Assembly (NCBI GenBank): GCA_945917385.1
Contig: CAMEHJ010000089.1
Location: 1-5,725, forward strand
Origin: an uncultured bacterium
Lineage (GTDB): Bacteria; Bacillota_A; Clostridia; Oscillospirales; Oscillospiraceae
Length of the DNA: 5,725 nucleotides
Direction of reading: 5' to 3'
In this document: positions 1 to 5,725 of the stretch, in pieces
Position numbering within the stretch: the first letter of the stretch is position 1
Layout: every line of letters starts with the position of its first letter
The notes under the pieces: model-generated
The model's input: the letters and a program-made list of their open reading frames with translations, nothing else
Told to the model about the DNA's origin: nothing
The model's database searches: none
Program-made: the position numbers and the translations under genes

Positions 1-110
1 CAGTAGATGGGGCTTTTGATACCGCTTGCCCAGGTGAAAGGCTCGTCCGGGCGCAGGAAAACCGCGCCGATGGAGAGCAGGTCTTTTGCAACGGTGGTTT
101 TAATATCCAT
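1..110 (-). CDS. pyrE: Orotate phosphoribosyltransferase, N-terminal fragment (partial; continues past the left edge)
   Basis: The first 36 codons start with ATG at 110-108 and run off the window. The peptide begins [12 protein letters not shown] and contains [17 protein letters not shown] (18-34). This is the characteristic N-terminus of Firmicute-type PyrE, in which the W-A-S-G-x-x-SPIY segment lines the orotate and PRPP site. The enzyme joins orotate to PRPP to give OMP, which PyrF decarboxylates. The PRPP-binding loop lies outside the window, so completeness cannot be judged. The gene follows pyrF by 1 nt and has its own strong ribosome binding site. The pyrF-pyrE order is the same as in B. 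subtilis. The match of this short segment plus the operon position makes the call secure. Confidence 0.93.
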   Translation of the reverse strand, partial: MDIKTTVAKDLLSIGAVFLRPDEPFTWASGIKSPIY

Positions 111-111
111 T

Positions 112-813
112 TCAGTCCTCCAAAAATTCTTTTACGCATCTTCTGTATGCAGCGACGGGGTCATCAGCGGCGGTGATGGGGCGGCCGACGACGATGTAGT
201 CGCTGCCGAGCGCGCGCGCCTGCGCCGGGGTAGTTACGCGGACCTGGTCGCCCTTGTCCCCGTCGGCAAAGCGCACGCCGGGGGTCACGGTGCAGAAGGT
301 CTCTCCGCAGACGGAGTGGACCTTGCCGCTCTCAAGCGGGGAGCAGACAACGCCGTCCAGTCCTGCCTCGCGGGCGTTGAGCGCGTAGTGCATAACCGTC
401 TCGTCAAGGGGTCTGTCAATAAGAAGCTCCTCTCTCATGCGCTCCTCGCTGGTGGAGGTGAGCTGCGTCACGGCGATGAGCATGGGGCGGGAGCCGTCCT
501 CACGCGTCAGTCCCTCAAGCGCCGCCTCCATCATCGCCTTCGTTCCGGCGGCGTGGAGGTTGCACATATCTACGTTCAGACGGGACAGCACGCGCATGGA
601 CTTTTTAACGGTGTTGGGTATATCGTGAAGCTTCAGGTCGAGAAAAATCTTGTGGCCGCGCGCCTTGATCTCACGCACGATGTCGGGGCCTTCGGCATAG
701 TAAAGCTCCATGCCGATTTTGACAAAGGGCTTTTCCTCGGTAAATTTGTCGAGGAAGGACATGACTTCCTCTCTGCCTGAAAAGTCGCAGGCGATAATAA
801 CGTCTTTAGCCAA
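112..813 (-). CDS. pyrF: Orotidine-5'-phosphate decarboxylase (TTG start)
   Basis: This enzyme decarboxylates OMP to UMP, the final step of the pathway, without any cofactor. The 233 residues match the short bacterial (B. subtilis-like) family. The catalytic tetrad is complete: K32 in VKIGMEL, then D59, K61 and D64 in the signature [11 protein letters not shown] (59-69). D10 in IACDF binds the ribose. TPGVRF (177-182, with R181) and VVGRPI (208-213, with R211) form the phosphate site. The start is TTG at 813-811, chosen because AGGAGG lies 8 nt upstream, the N-terminus [10 protein letters not shown] fits the family, and the next internal methionine (residue 18) would remove D10. The gene overlaps pyrD by 8 nt, and 1 nt separates its TGA from the pyrE ATG. 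It looks intact and functional. Confidence 0.97.
   Translation of the reverse strand: MAKDVIIACDFSGREEVMSFLDKFTEEKPFVKIGMELYYAEGPDIVREIKARGHKIFLDLKLHDIPNTVKKSMRVLSRLNVDMCNLHAAGTKAMMEAALEGLTREDGSRPMLIAVTQLTSTSEERMREELLIDRPLDETVMHYALNAREAGLDGVVCSPLESGKVHSVCGETFCTVTPGVRFADGDKGDQVRVTTPAQARALGSDYIVVGRPITAADDPVAAYRRCVKEFLED
117..121 (-). promoter_or_regulatory. Ribosome binding site of pyrE
   Basis: GGAGG lies 6 nt before the pyrE ATG and is read through as the last codons of pyrF (LED-stop). The context TGGAGGACTGAAATG shows the pyrF stop sitting between the binding site and the pyrE start. Confidence 0.8.
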
Positions 814-1723
814 TGTGTGCTCCTCCTGTAATTTCGCTTATATTTTTAATTCCGTACTTACACATTTCTTCGGGCAGGCTCTCTATTATCTTCTTGCAGG
901 CGAGCGGGTCTGCTAAATTGGCGGCCCCCACCTCGACCGCCGTCGCCCCGGCGAGCATCATTTCGATTACGTCGCGCGCAGAGCTTATGCCGCCAAGCCC
1001 GATTATCGGGATTTTGACCGCCTCATACACCTGATACACCATTCTCAGCGCGACCGGGAACACCGCGGGGCCGGACAGACCGCCGGTGGTGTTGGCAAGT
1101 ATCGGGCGGCGGGTTTTCGGGTCGATTCTCATGCCCATGAGCGTGTTTATAAGGCAGATGCCGTCCGCGCCCGCGTCCTCGCAGGCTCTTGCGATGGCGG
1201 CGATATCCGTAACATTCGGACTGAGCTTCATATAGACGGGCTTTGTGGTCACCGCCTTGACCGCTTTGGTTACCTCGGCGGCGGCATCGGGCGAGGTGCC
1301 GAAGCTCATCCCGCCGTTGTGGACGTTCGGACAGCTTATATTCACCTCAAGCAGCGCGACCTGCTCCTCTTTGTCAAAGCGCGCGCACACCTCGGTGTAG
1401 TCGTCGATCGAAAAGCCGCTGACATTCGCCAGCACCTTTTTTGAAAAGTGCCGTTTAAGCTCCGGAAGCTCGGTTTCAATCACCGCGTCAACGCCGGGAT
1501 TCTGAAGCCCCACGGCATTGAGCATCCCGGCGGGCGCCTCCGCGATTCTGGGGGAGGGGTTGCCGAGCCGGGGCAGTCTCGTCGTGCCCTTTATGGAGAA
1601 GCTGCCGAGAATGTTGATATCGTAGATTTCCGCAAATTCGCGGCCGTAGCCGAAGGTGCCGGAGGCGGCGATGACGGGGTTATCCAGCTCCCAGCCGCTG
1701 AGCGTGACCTTTGTATTTACCAT
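806..1723 (-). CDS. pyrD: Dihydroorotate dehydrogenase B (NAD+), catalytic subunit
   Basis: This is the FMN-containing TIM-barrel subunit that oxidises dihydroorotate to orotate, the fourth step of UMP synthesis. At 305 residues it is the usual class 1 length and has no membrane-anchoring N-terminal extension, so it is cytosolic. Class 1 is shown by the catalytic cysteine C131 in NISCPNV (128-134); class 2 enzymes use serine. Other visible sites are SGTFGYG (21-27), the FMN and substrate lysine K45 in [15 protein letters not shown] (69-77), K166 in YMKLSPN, INTLMGM (192-198), GGLSGPA (214-220) and the phosphate-binding IIGLGGISS (240-248). The immediately upstream pyrK identifies it as type 1B, linked to NAD+, rather than the fumarate-using 1A type. 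The gene overlaps pyrK by 7 nt and pyrF by 8 nt. The last ~15 codons are visibly more AT-rich than the rest. No missing residues were seen. Confidence 0.98.
   Translation of the reverse strand: MVNTKVTLSGWELDNPVIAASGTFGYGREFAEIYDINILGSFSIKGTTRLPRLGNPSPRIAEAPAGMLNAVGLQNPGVDAVIETELPELKRHFSKKVLANVSGFSIDDYTEVCARFDKEEQVALLEVNISCPNVHNGGMSFGTSPDAAAEVTKAVKAVTTKPVYMKLSPNVTDIAAIARACEDAGADGICLINTLMGMRIDPKTRRPILANTTGGLSGPAVFPVALRMVYQVYEAVKIPIIGLGGISSARDVIEMMLAGATAVEVGAANLADPLACKKIIESLPEEMCKYGIKNISEITGGAHIG
822..827 (-). promoter_or_regulatory. Ribosome binding site of pyrF
   Basis: A full AGGAGG stands 8 nt upstream of the TTG start codon at 813-811, inside the Gly-Gly codons near the end of pyrD. It is the main evidence for the non-ATG start and probably offsets the weak initiation codon. 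Confidence 0.85.
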
Positions 1724-2442
1724 ATCAAATCCTCCGCCTTGAACACGGGGCCGTCCTTACAGACGCGCCTGCCGCCGTTTTTCGTCTCGATGGTGCAGCC
1801 CATGCACGCCCCGAAGCCGCAGCCCATGCGCGCTTCCAGACTGAACTGCGCGGGAGCGGAGCATTTTTCCCGTACCGCTTTGAGCATGGGCAGCGGTCCG
1901 CAGGCATACACGGCGGAGTACGCTTCATCGTCCATTGCGTCGGTGACCAGTCCCTTTCTGCCGGCGCTGCCGTCAGCGGTCAGAACAACGGTGTCTACTC
2001 TGCACTGCGCGAGCCTGTCACAGTAAAACACATCTTCATACGACGCAAAGCCCGCAATCACGAGAGGGTTAATGCCCGCGGCTTTGAGCGTTTTTGCCAG
2101 AAAATAGATAGGGGTAAGTCCCGTGCCGCCGGCGATGAGCAGAGGGCGCTCGCCGGCAGAAGCCATATCGAAGCCGTTTCCAAGCCCGTACATGACTTCG
2201 AGCTTGCCGCTTCCAATCCCGCTGAGCGCTTCGGTGCCCGCGCCGGACACATGGTAAACGAGCGTCAGAACGCTGCTTTCCGCGTCACAGATCGAGAAGG
2301 GTCTGCGCAGGAAGAAGCCCGGAACACTGACCTCCGCAAACTGACCGGGGCGCACGCCGTCCGTGTCGCCGCGAAGAGTCAGTTCAAAGGTATCGCGGGC
2401 GACGGGGCGATTTGAAATTATCTCAAGCTTTCCCTGTTTCAT
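1717..2442 (-). CDS. pyrK: Dihydroorotate dehydrogenase B, electron-transfer subunit
   Basis: PyrK carries FAD and a [2Fe-2S] cluster and passes electrons from the PyrD FMN site to NAD+, in a cytosolic PyrD2-PyrK2 complex. The 241-residue protein has the ferredoxin-reductase fold in order. A flavin-binding barrel (~1-95) carries RRPFSIC (46-52). A nucleotide-binding domain (~96-200) carries AGGTGLTPI (104-112) and a YACGPLPML motif (179-187). The C-terminal cluster region has C208, C213, C216 and C228, spaced C-x4-C-x2-C-x11-C. All four ligands are present, so the subunit looks functional. The start is the ATG of an ATGA overlap with the carB stop. No Shine-Dalgarno is visible upstream, so translation probably depends on ribosomes finishing carB. 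The 3' end overlaps pyrD by 7 nt. The adjacent class 1B pyrD separates it from other ferredoxin-reductase-like proteins. Confidence 0.97.
   Translation of the reverse strand: MKQGKLEIISNRPVARDTFELTLRGDTDGVRPGQFAEVSVPGFFLRRPFSICDAESSVLTLVYHVSGAGTEALSGIGSGKLEVMYGLGNGFDMASAGERPLLIAGGTGLTPIYFLAKTLKAAGINPLVIAGFASYEDVFYCDRLAQCRVDTVVLTADGSAGRKGLVTDAMDDEAYSAVYACGPLPMLKAVREKCSAPAQFSLEARMGCGFGACMGCTIETKNGGRRVCKDGPVFKAEDLIW
1731..1735 (-). promoter_or_regulatory. Ribosome binding site of pyrD
   Basis: GGAGG lies 7 nt before the pyrD ATG (1723-1721), within the last codons of pyrK. It fixes the pyrD start despite the overlap with the pyrK stop. Confidence 0.8.
2439..2442 (-). promoter_or_regulatory. ATGA stop-start overlap of carB and pyrK, without a Shine-Dalgarno
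   Basis: The carB stop TGA (2441-2439) and the pyrK start ATG (2442-2440) share bases. The roughly 30 nt upstream (codons for TTLCISTIDA) contain no GGAG or AGGA-like stretch. The other complete or starting genes here each have one. This layout is typical of termination-reinitiation coupling, which would tie PyrK output to CarB translation; the coupling itself is inferred. Confidence 0.65.
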
Positions 2443-5400
2443 GCGTCGATGGTGCTGATGCAGAGGGTGGTTTCTTCAAGCACGTCGAGCAGAACGCGCA
2501 CGGTGTCGAGGGCGGTGAAGATATTGCAGTTGTGCTCGGTGGCGAGGCGGCGGATGGCGTAGCCGTCGTTTGCCTTGCCGACGGAGCCGTGGCTGCCGGT
2601 GTTGATGATGTAGGAGATGTAGCCCGCGCGGATAGATTCCTCTATCTCGCGGCTGCCCTCGCTTATCTTGCCGACGACGTGGGTGCGGATGCCGTTTGCC
2701 TTGAGAAACTGCGCCGTGCCCTTGGTGGCCTGAATGTTGAAGCCGAGGTTATAGAAGCGGCGGATGAGCGGCAGAGCCTCCTCCTTGTCCGCGTCGGCAA
2801 TGGTGGCAAACACGGTGCCGTAGTTGAGCAGCTTCATGCCGGAGGCCTGAAGCGCCTTGTACAGCGCACGGTTGAGCTTGTCATCGTAGCCTATGGCCTC
2901 GCCGGTGGACTTCATCTCGGGGGAGAGGTAGGCGTCCAGACCGCGAATCTTGTTGAAGGAGAACACGGGAACCTTGACGTACCAGCGCTTTTTCTCCTCC
3001 GGGTAAATGTCGAAGATGCCAAGCTCCTTGAGGCTCTTGCCGAGAATGACCTCGGTTGCGAGGTCGGCAAGGCTGTAACCGCTGGCCTTGGACATGAAGG
3101 GAACGGTTCTGGAGGAGCGGGGGTTGACCTCGATTACATAGACGTTTTCGTTTCTGTCAACGATGAACTGGATGTTGCACAGACCTATAATGCCGATGCC
3201 GAGGGCGAGCTTCTTCGTGTACTGGAGGATGATGCCCTTGACCTTGTCGGAGATGGAGAAGCTGGGGTAGACGGAGATGGAGTCGCCGCTGTGGACGCCG
3301 GTGCGCTCAACCAGCTCCATGATGCCGGGGACGAACACGTTGTGTCCGTCGCAGATGGCGTCAACCTCGACCTCCTTGCCGATGATGTACTTGTCGACGA
3401 GCACGGGCTTGTCCTCATCTATCTCGACGGCGGTCTTGAGGTAGTGGCGAAGCTGCTCCTCGGTGGAGACTATCTGCATCGCGCGCCCGCCGAGAACGAA
3501 GCTCGGCCTGACGAGTACGGGGTAGCCGATGCGCTCCGCCGCCTCAACGCCGTCCTCGATTTTAGTGACGGCTCTGCCGGTGGGCTGGGGGATGTCGAGC
3601 TGTTTGAGAACCTTTTCAAAGGCGTCGCGGTTTTCGGCGCGCTCGATAGCGTCGCAGTCGGTGCCGATTATCTTTACGCCGCGTCTCATAAGGGGCTCTG
3701 CAAGGTTGATGGCGGTCTGCCCGCCGAGGGAGGCGACAACGCCTTCGGGCTTTTCAAGCTCGATAATATTCATAACGTCCTCAACGGTCAGCGGCTCGAA
3801 ATACAGCTTGTCGGAGGTGCTGTAATCGGTGGAGACGGTTTCGGGGTTGTTGTTGATGATGATGGCCTCGTAGCCCGCGCGGCGTATGGTTGAAACTGCG
3901 TGGACGGTGGAGTAGTCGAATTCCACGCCCTGCCCGATGCGGATAGGGCCTGCGCCGAGAACGACTATTTTGCGCCTGTCTGAACGCTCGGACTGATTTA
4001 CGCCTGAGTAGGTGGAGTAGAAGTAGGGGATGTAGGCGTTGGTGTGGCAGGTATCGACCATCCTGTAAATGGGGAAAAGCTTCATCGCGCGGCGCATATC
4101 AAAGACCTCAAGCTCGCTCACGCCCCAGCACTTGGCAATGAAGGTATCGCTGAAGCCGAGCTTCTTGGCCTTGGAGAGAACGTCCCAGCTTCCCTTGTTG
4201 GCGCGGATAACGCTCTCAAAGTCCACAATGTTTTTGAGCGCTTCAAGGAAGTAGGTCGTGATCTGGCTGACCTCGTGCAGCTTTTCAAGGCTCACGCCGA
4301 GACGGATGAGCTGTGCGATGGCAAAGATGCTGTCGTCGCGGAATACAGAGATGTAGTCGAGCAGCTCCGCCTCCGTCCACGAGTCGAACTTCGGCATATA
4401 AAAGTGCGATACCCCAATTTCAAGCGAGCGCACGGACTTGAGCAGACATTCCTCCAGTGTTGAACCGATGCCCATGACCTCACCCGTGGCCTTCATCTGT
4501 GTGCCGAGCACGTTTGCAGCCGAAGAGAACTTGTCAAACGGGAAGCGCGGGAGCTTTGCAACAACGTAGTCGAGGCTCGGCTCAAAGGCGGCGTTGGTGT
4601 TTGCAATGCTTATCTCCTCAAGCGTCATGCCGACGGCAATTTTCGCGGTGACTCTTGCGATGGGGTAGCCGCTTGCCTTGGACGCAAGCGCGGAGGAGCG
4701 GGAGACACGGGGGTTTATCTCGATGAGGTAGTATTCCGAGGTTTCGGGGTGCAGTGCAAACTGTACGTTGCAGCCGCCCTCAATTTTCAGCTCGCGGATT
4801 ATCTTTATCGCGGAGTCGTTGAGCATTTTCAGGTCGTGGTCATTGAGCGTCATGATCGGCGCGACGACGAGTGAGTCGCCGGTGTGAACGCCGACGGGGT
4901 CGATGTTCTCCATGCCGCAGATGGTGATGGCGTGGTCGGAGGAGTCGCGCATGACCTCAAACTCTATCTCCTTGTAGCCCTTCACGCTCTTTTCGATAAG
5001 CACCTGATGGATGGGGGAGAGCATGAATGCGTTCTCGCCCACCTCAACAAGCTCCTCCTCGTTGTACGCAAAGCCGCCGCCGGTGCCGCCGAGCGTGAAC
5101 GCGGGGCGCAGAACGACCGGGTAGCCTATCTCAAGCGCGGCGGCCTTGGCCTCCTCAATGCTGTAAGTGATCTTGGAGGGGATGACCGGCTCGCCGATGG
5201 ACTGGCAAAGCTCCTTGAAAAGCTCTCTGTCCTCGGCGCGCTCAATGCTCTCGCTCTTGGTGCCCAGAAGCTCCACTCCGCACTCCTTGAGAACGCCCTT
5301 GCGCTCAAGCTGCATGGCGAGGTTCAGACCCGTCTGACCGCCGATGCCGGGGACGATGGCGTCGGGGCGCTCGTAGCGGAGAATCTTCGCCACATATTCA

Positions 5401-5612
5401 AGCGTCAGCGGCTCCATGTACACCTTGTCCGCGATTGTGGTGTCGGTCATGATGGTGGCGGGGTTGGAGTTTACGAGCACGACCTCGTAGCCCTCCTCGC
5501 GCAGGGCGATGCAGGCCTGCGTGCCGGCGTAGTCAAACTCCGCGGCCTGACCGATGACGATGGGGCCGGAGCCGATTATGAGTATCTTCTTCAAATCTGT
5601 TCTCTTAGGCAT
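2439..5612 (-). CDS. carB: Carbamoyl-phosphate synthase large subunit
   Basis: CarB (PyrAB) makes carbamoyl phosphate from bicarbonate, two ATP and ammonia channelled from the glutaminase subunit CarA. At 1057 residues it is close to the family's usual ~1070. The protein is an internal duplication: GSGPIVIGQAAEFDYAG (14-30) is mirrored by GAGPIRIGQGVEFDYST (553-569). Layout: first pre-ATP-grasp and ATP-grasp unit ~1-400, oligomerisation domain ~401-545, second pre-ATP-grasp and ATP-grasp unit ~546-930, C-terminal MGS-like allosteric domain ~931-1057. Visible active-site residues are R129, R169, E215, Q284, E298 and N300 in the first half, and R662, R702, Q815, E828 and N830 in the second. In the allosteric domain, K943, T963, T966, K982 and N1004 match effector-binding positions known from E. 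coli, which suggests nucleotide control. No frameshift is seen. carA is not adjacent: pyrC lies upstream and pyrK overlaps downstream by 4 nt. Confidence 0.98.
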   Translation of the reverse strand: MPKRTDLKKILIIGSGPIVIGQAAEFDYAGTQACIALREEGYEVVLVNSNPATIMTDTTIADKVYMEPLTLEYVAKILRYERPDAIVPGIGGQTGLNLAMQLERKGVLKECGVELLGTKSESIERAEDRELFKELCQSIGEPVIPSKITYSIEEAKAAALEIGYPVVLRPAFTLGGTGGGFAYNEEELVEVGENAFMLSPIHQVLIEKSVKGYKEIEFEVMRDSSDHAITICGMENIDPVGVHTGDSLVVAPIMTLNDHDLKMLNDSAIKIIRELKIEGGCNVQFALHPETSEYYLIEINPRVSRSSALASKASGYPIARVTAKIAVGMTLEEISIANTNAAFEPSLDYVVAKLPRFPFDKFSSAANVLGTQMKATGEVMGIGSTLEECLLKSVRSLEIGVSHFYMPKFDSWTEAELLDYISVFRDDSIFAIAQLIRLGVSLEKLHEVSQITTYFLEALKNIVDFESVIRANKGSWDVLSKAKKLGFSDTFIAKCWGVSELEVFDMRRAMKLFPIYRMVDTCHTNAYIPYFYSTYSGVNQSERSDRRKIVVLGAGPIRIGQGVEFDYSTVHAVSTIRRAGYEAIIINNNPETVSTDYSTSDKLYFEPLTVEDVMNIIELEKPEGVVASLGGQTAINLAEPLMRRGVKIIGTDCDAIERAENRDAFEKVLKQLDIPQPTGRAVTKIEDGVEAAERIGYPVLVRPSFVLGGRAMQIVSTEEQLRHYLKTAVEIDEDKPVLVDKYIIGKEVEVDAICDGHNVFVPGIMELVERTGVHSGDSISVYPSFSISDKVKGIILQYTKKLALGIGIIGLCNIQFIVDRNENVYVIEVNPRSSRTVPFMSKASGYSLADLATEVILGKSLKELGIFDIYPEEKKRWYVKVPVFSFNKIRGLDAYLSPEMKSTGEAIGYDDKLNRALYKALQASGMKLLNYGTVFATIADADKEEALPLIRRFYNLGFNIQATKGTAQFLKANGIRTHVVGKISEGSREIEESIRAGYISYIINTGSHGSVGKANDGYAIRRLATEHNCNIFTALDTVRVLLDVLEETTLCISTIDA

Positions 5613-5725
5613 ACTGTTTCTCCTTTATGATTGATCACCGCAAGGCAGCGTCCAAAGACCTCAAGCCCCTCAAACGGAGTGGCTTTGCCCATGGAAACGA
5701 AGTCCTTCGGGTCTATGCTGTATTT
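5591..5725 (-). CDS. pyrC: Dihydroorotase, C-terminal end (partial; 5' part lies beyond the right edge)
   Basis: This open frame enters from the right edge and gives the last 44 residues of a protein that stops with TGA at 5593-5591. The tail contains YSIDPKDFVSMGKATPFEG. This matches the C-terminal signature of type I dihydroorotases, in which a DPxxF-S-G/K-x-TPF-x-G segment precedes a final strand with a conserved G. The enzyme is a cytosolic metal-dependent amidohydrolase that cyclises N-carbamoyl-aspartate to dihydroorotate, the third step of UMP synthesis. The zinc ligands lie outside the window, so catalytic competence cannot be judged. The frame overlaps carB by 22 nt, and its K-G-E codons carry the carB ribosome binding site. 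A CarA C-terminus was considered for this position, but the motif does not fit. The identification rests on a short tail plus operon context. Confidence 0.85.
   Translation of the reverse strand, partial: KYSIDPKDFVSMGKATPFEGLEVFGRCLAVINHKGETVCLREQI
5620..5626 (-). promoter_or_regulatory. Ribosome binding site of carB
   Basis: AAAGGAG lies 7 nt upstream of the carB ATG, entirely inside the end of pyrC. It supports the ATG at 5612-5610 as the true start, as does the conserved N-terminus MPKRTDLKKILIIGSGP. Confidence 0.8.

Larger units (their letters stand above)
1..5725 (-). other. pyrC-carB-pyrK-pyrD-pyrF-pyrE segment of a pyrimidine operon
   Basis: All six genes point the same way, and every junction either overlaps (22, 4, 7 and 8 nt) or is separated by 1 nt, so there is no room for an internal promoter or terminator between genes. 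A single transcript is therefore likely. The promoter and any leader control (for example a PyrR-binding attenuator, the usual device in Firmicute pyr operons) would lie to the right of the window and cannot be seen. Confidence 0.9.

Noticed and set aside
7..780. A 257-codon plus-strand open frame opposite pyrF and the pyrE start
   Set aside because: Over pyrF it lies in register with the pyrF codons. pyrF has a complete catalytic tetrad and a good ribosome binding site, whereas this frame shows no domain.
1711..2415. A 234-codon plus-strand open frame opposite pyrK
   Set aside because: It lies in register with pyrK codons and is explained by avoidance of TTA/CTA/TCA. pyrK has all its cofactor motifs.
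2412..3893. A 493-codon plus-strand open frame opposite carB
   Set aside because: It is in exact codon register with carB on the other strand, so stops arise only where carB uses TTA, CTA or TCA, codons avoided in this GC-rich gene. The translation is low-complexity (rich in V, A, D, G, L) with no recognisable domain, and carB is unmistakable.
2439..5612. Internal DNA repeat within carB suggesting a duplication artefact or fusion
   Set aside because: The two-fold similarity is the ancient internal duplication shared by all CarB proteins, and the total length is normal for the family.
4884..5630. A 248-codon plus-strand open frame opposite the start of carB
   Set aside because: It has the same codon-register shadow of carB, a repetitive L/A/G/D composition and no family resemblance.
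5591..5725. End of carA upstream of carB, as expected from the usual gene order
   Set aside because: The translated tail (DPKDFVSMGKATPFEG) matches dihydroorotase C-termini, not a class I glutamine amidotransferase end.
1..5725. Terminators, attenuators or PyrR-binding sites between genes
   Set aside because: Every junction overlaps or has a 1-nt gap, and no hairpin followed by a T-run was seen on the minus strand. Such control would be expected in the leader, outside the window.

Overview
The window is a densely packed stretch of a de novo pyrimidine (UMP) biosynthesis operon, read entirely from the minus strand. In transcription order (right to left) it holds the 3' end of pyrC (dihydroorotase, 5725-5591), complete carB (carbamoyl-phosphate synthase large subunit, 5612-2439), complete pyrK (electron-transfer subunit of dihydroorotate dehydrogenase B, 2442-1717), complete pyrD (class 1B catalytic subunit, 1723-806), complete pyrF (OMP decarboxylase, 813-112), and the first 36 codons of pyrE (orotate phosphoribosyltransferase, 110-1, running off the left edge). 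No gene-free stretch is longer than 1 bp. I see no tRNA, rRNA, CRISPR, mobile element, internal promoter or terminator.

Five of the six UMP pathway steps are visible at least in part. CarB makes carbamoyl phosphate, PyrC closes the dihydroorotate ring, PyrD with PyrK oxidises dihydroorotate to orotate with NAD+, PyrE adds the ribose phosphate and PyrF decarboxylates OMP to UMP. The missing step is aspartate transcarbamoylase (pyrB). The glutaminase subunit CarA is also not in the window. The gene order matches the Bacillus subtilis pyr operon (pyrC-pyrAA-pyrAB-pyrK-pyrD-pyrF-pyrE), except that carA (pyrAA) is absent between pyrC and carB.

Four of the five gene junctions overlap (22, 4, 7 and 8 nt in transcription order) and the fifth has a 1-nt gap. 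Strong Shine-Dalgarno sequences lie inside the preceding gene for carB, pyrD, pyrF and pyrE. pyrK is the exception: it starts on an ATGA overlap with no recognisable Shine-Dalgarno. pyrF starts with TTG. Together this suggests one polycistronic message with translational coupling.

The PyrK/PyrD type 1B enzyme, the operon order, the GGAGG-type ribosome binding sites and the TTG start point to a Firmicute. The GC-rich coding sequence, with rare TTA/CTA/TCA codons over long stretches, suggests a GC-rich clostridial lineage (for example Oscillospiraceae-like), but the taxon is inference. I found no convincing evidence of an undescribed system. This is a conserved housekeeping operon, and the points of interest are its architecture and a few residue-level details.
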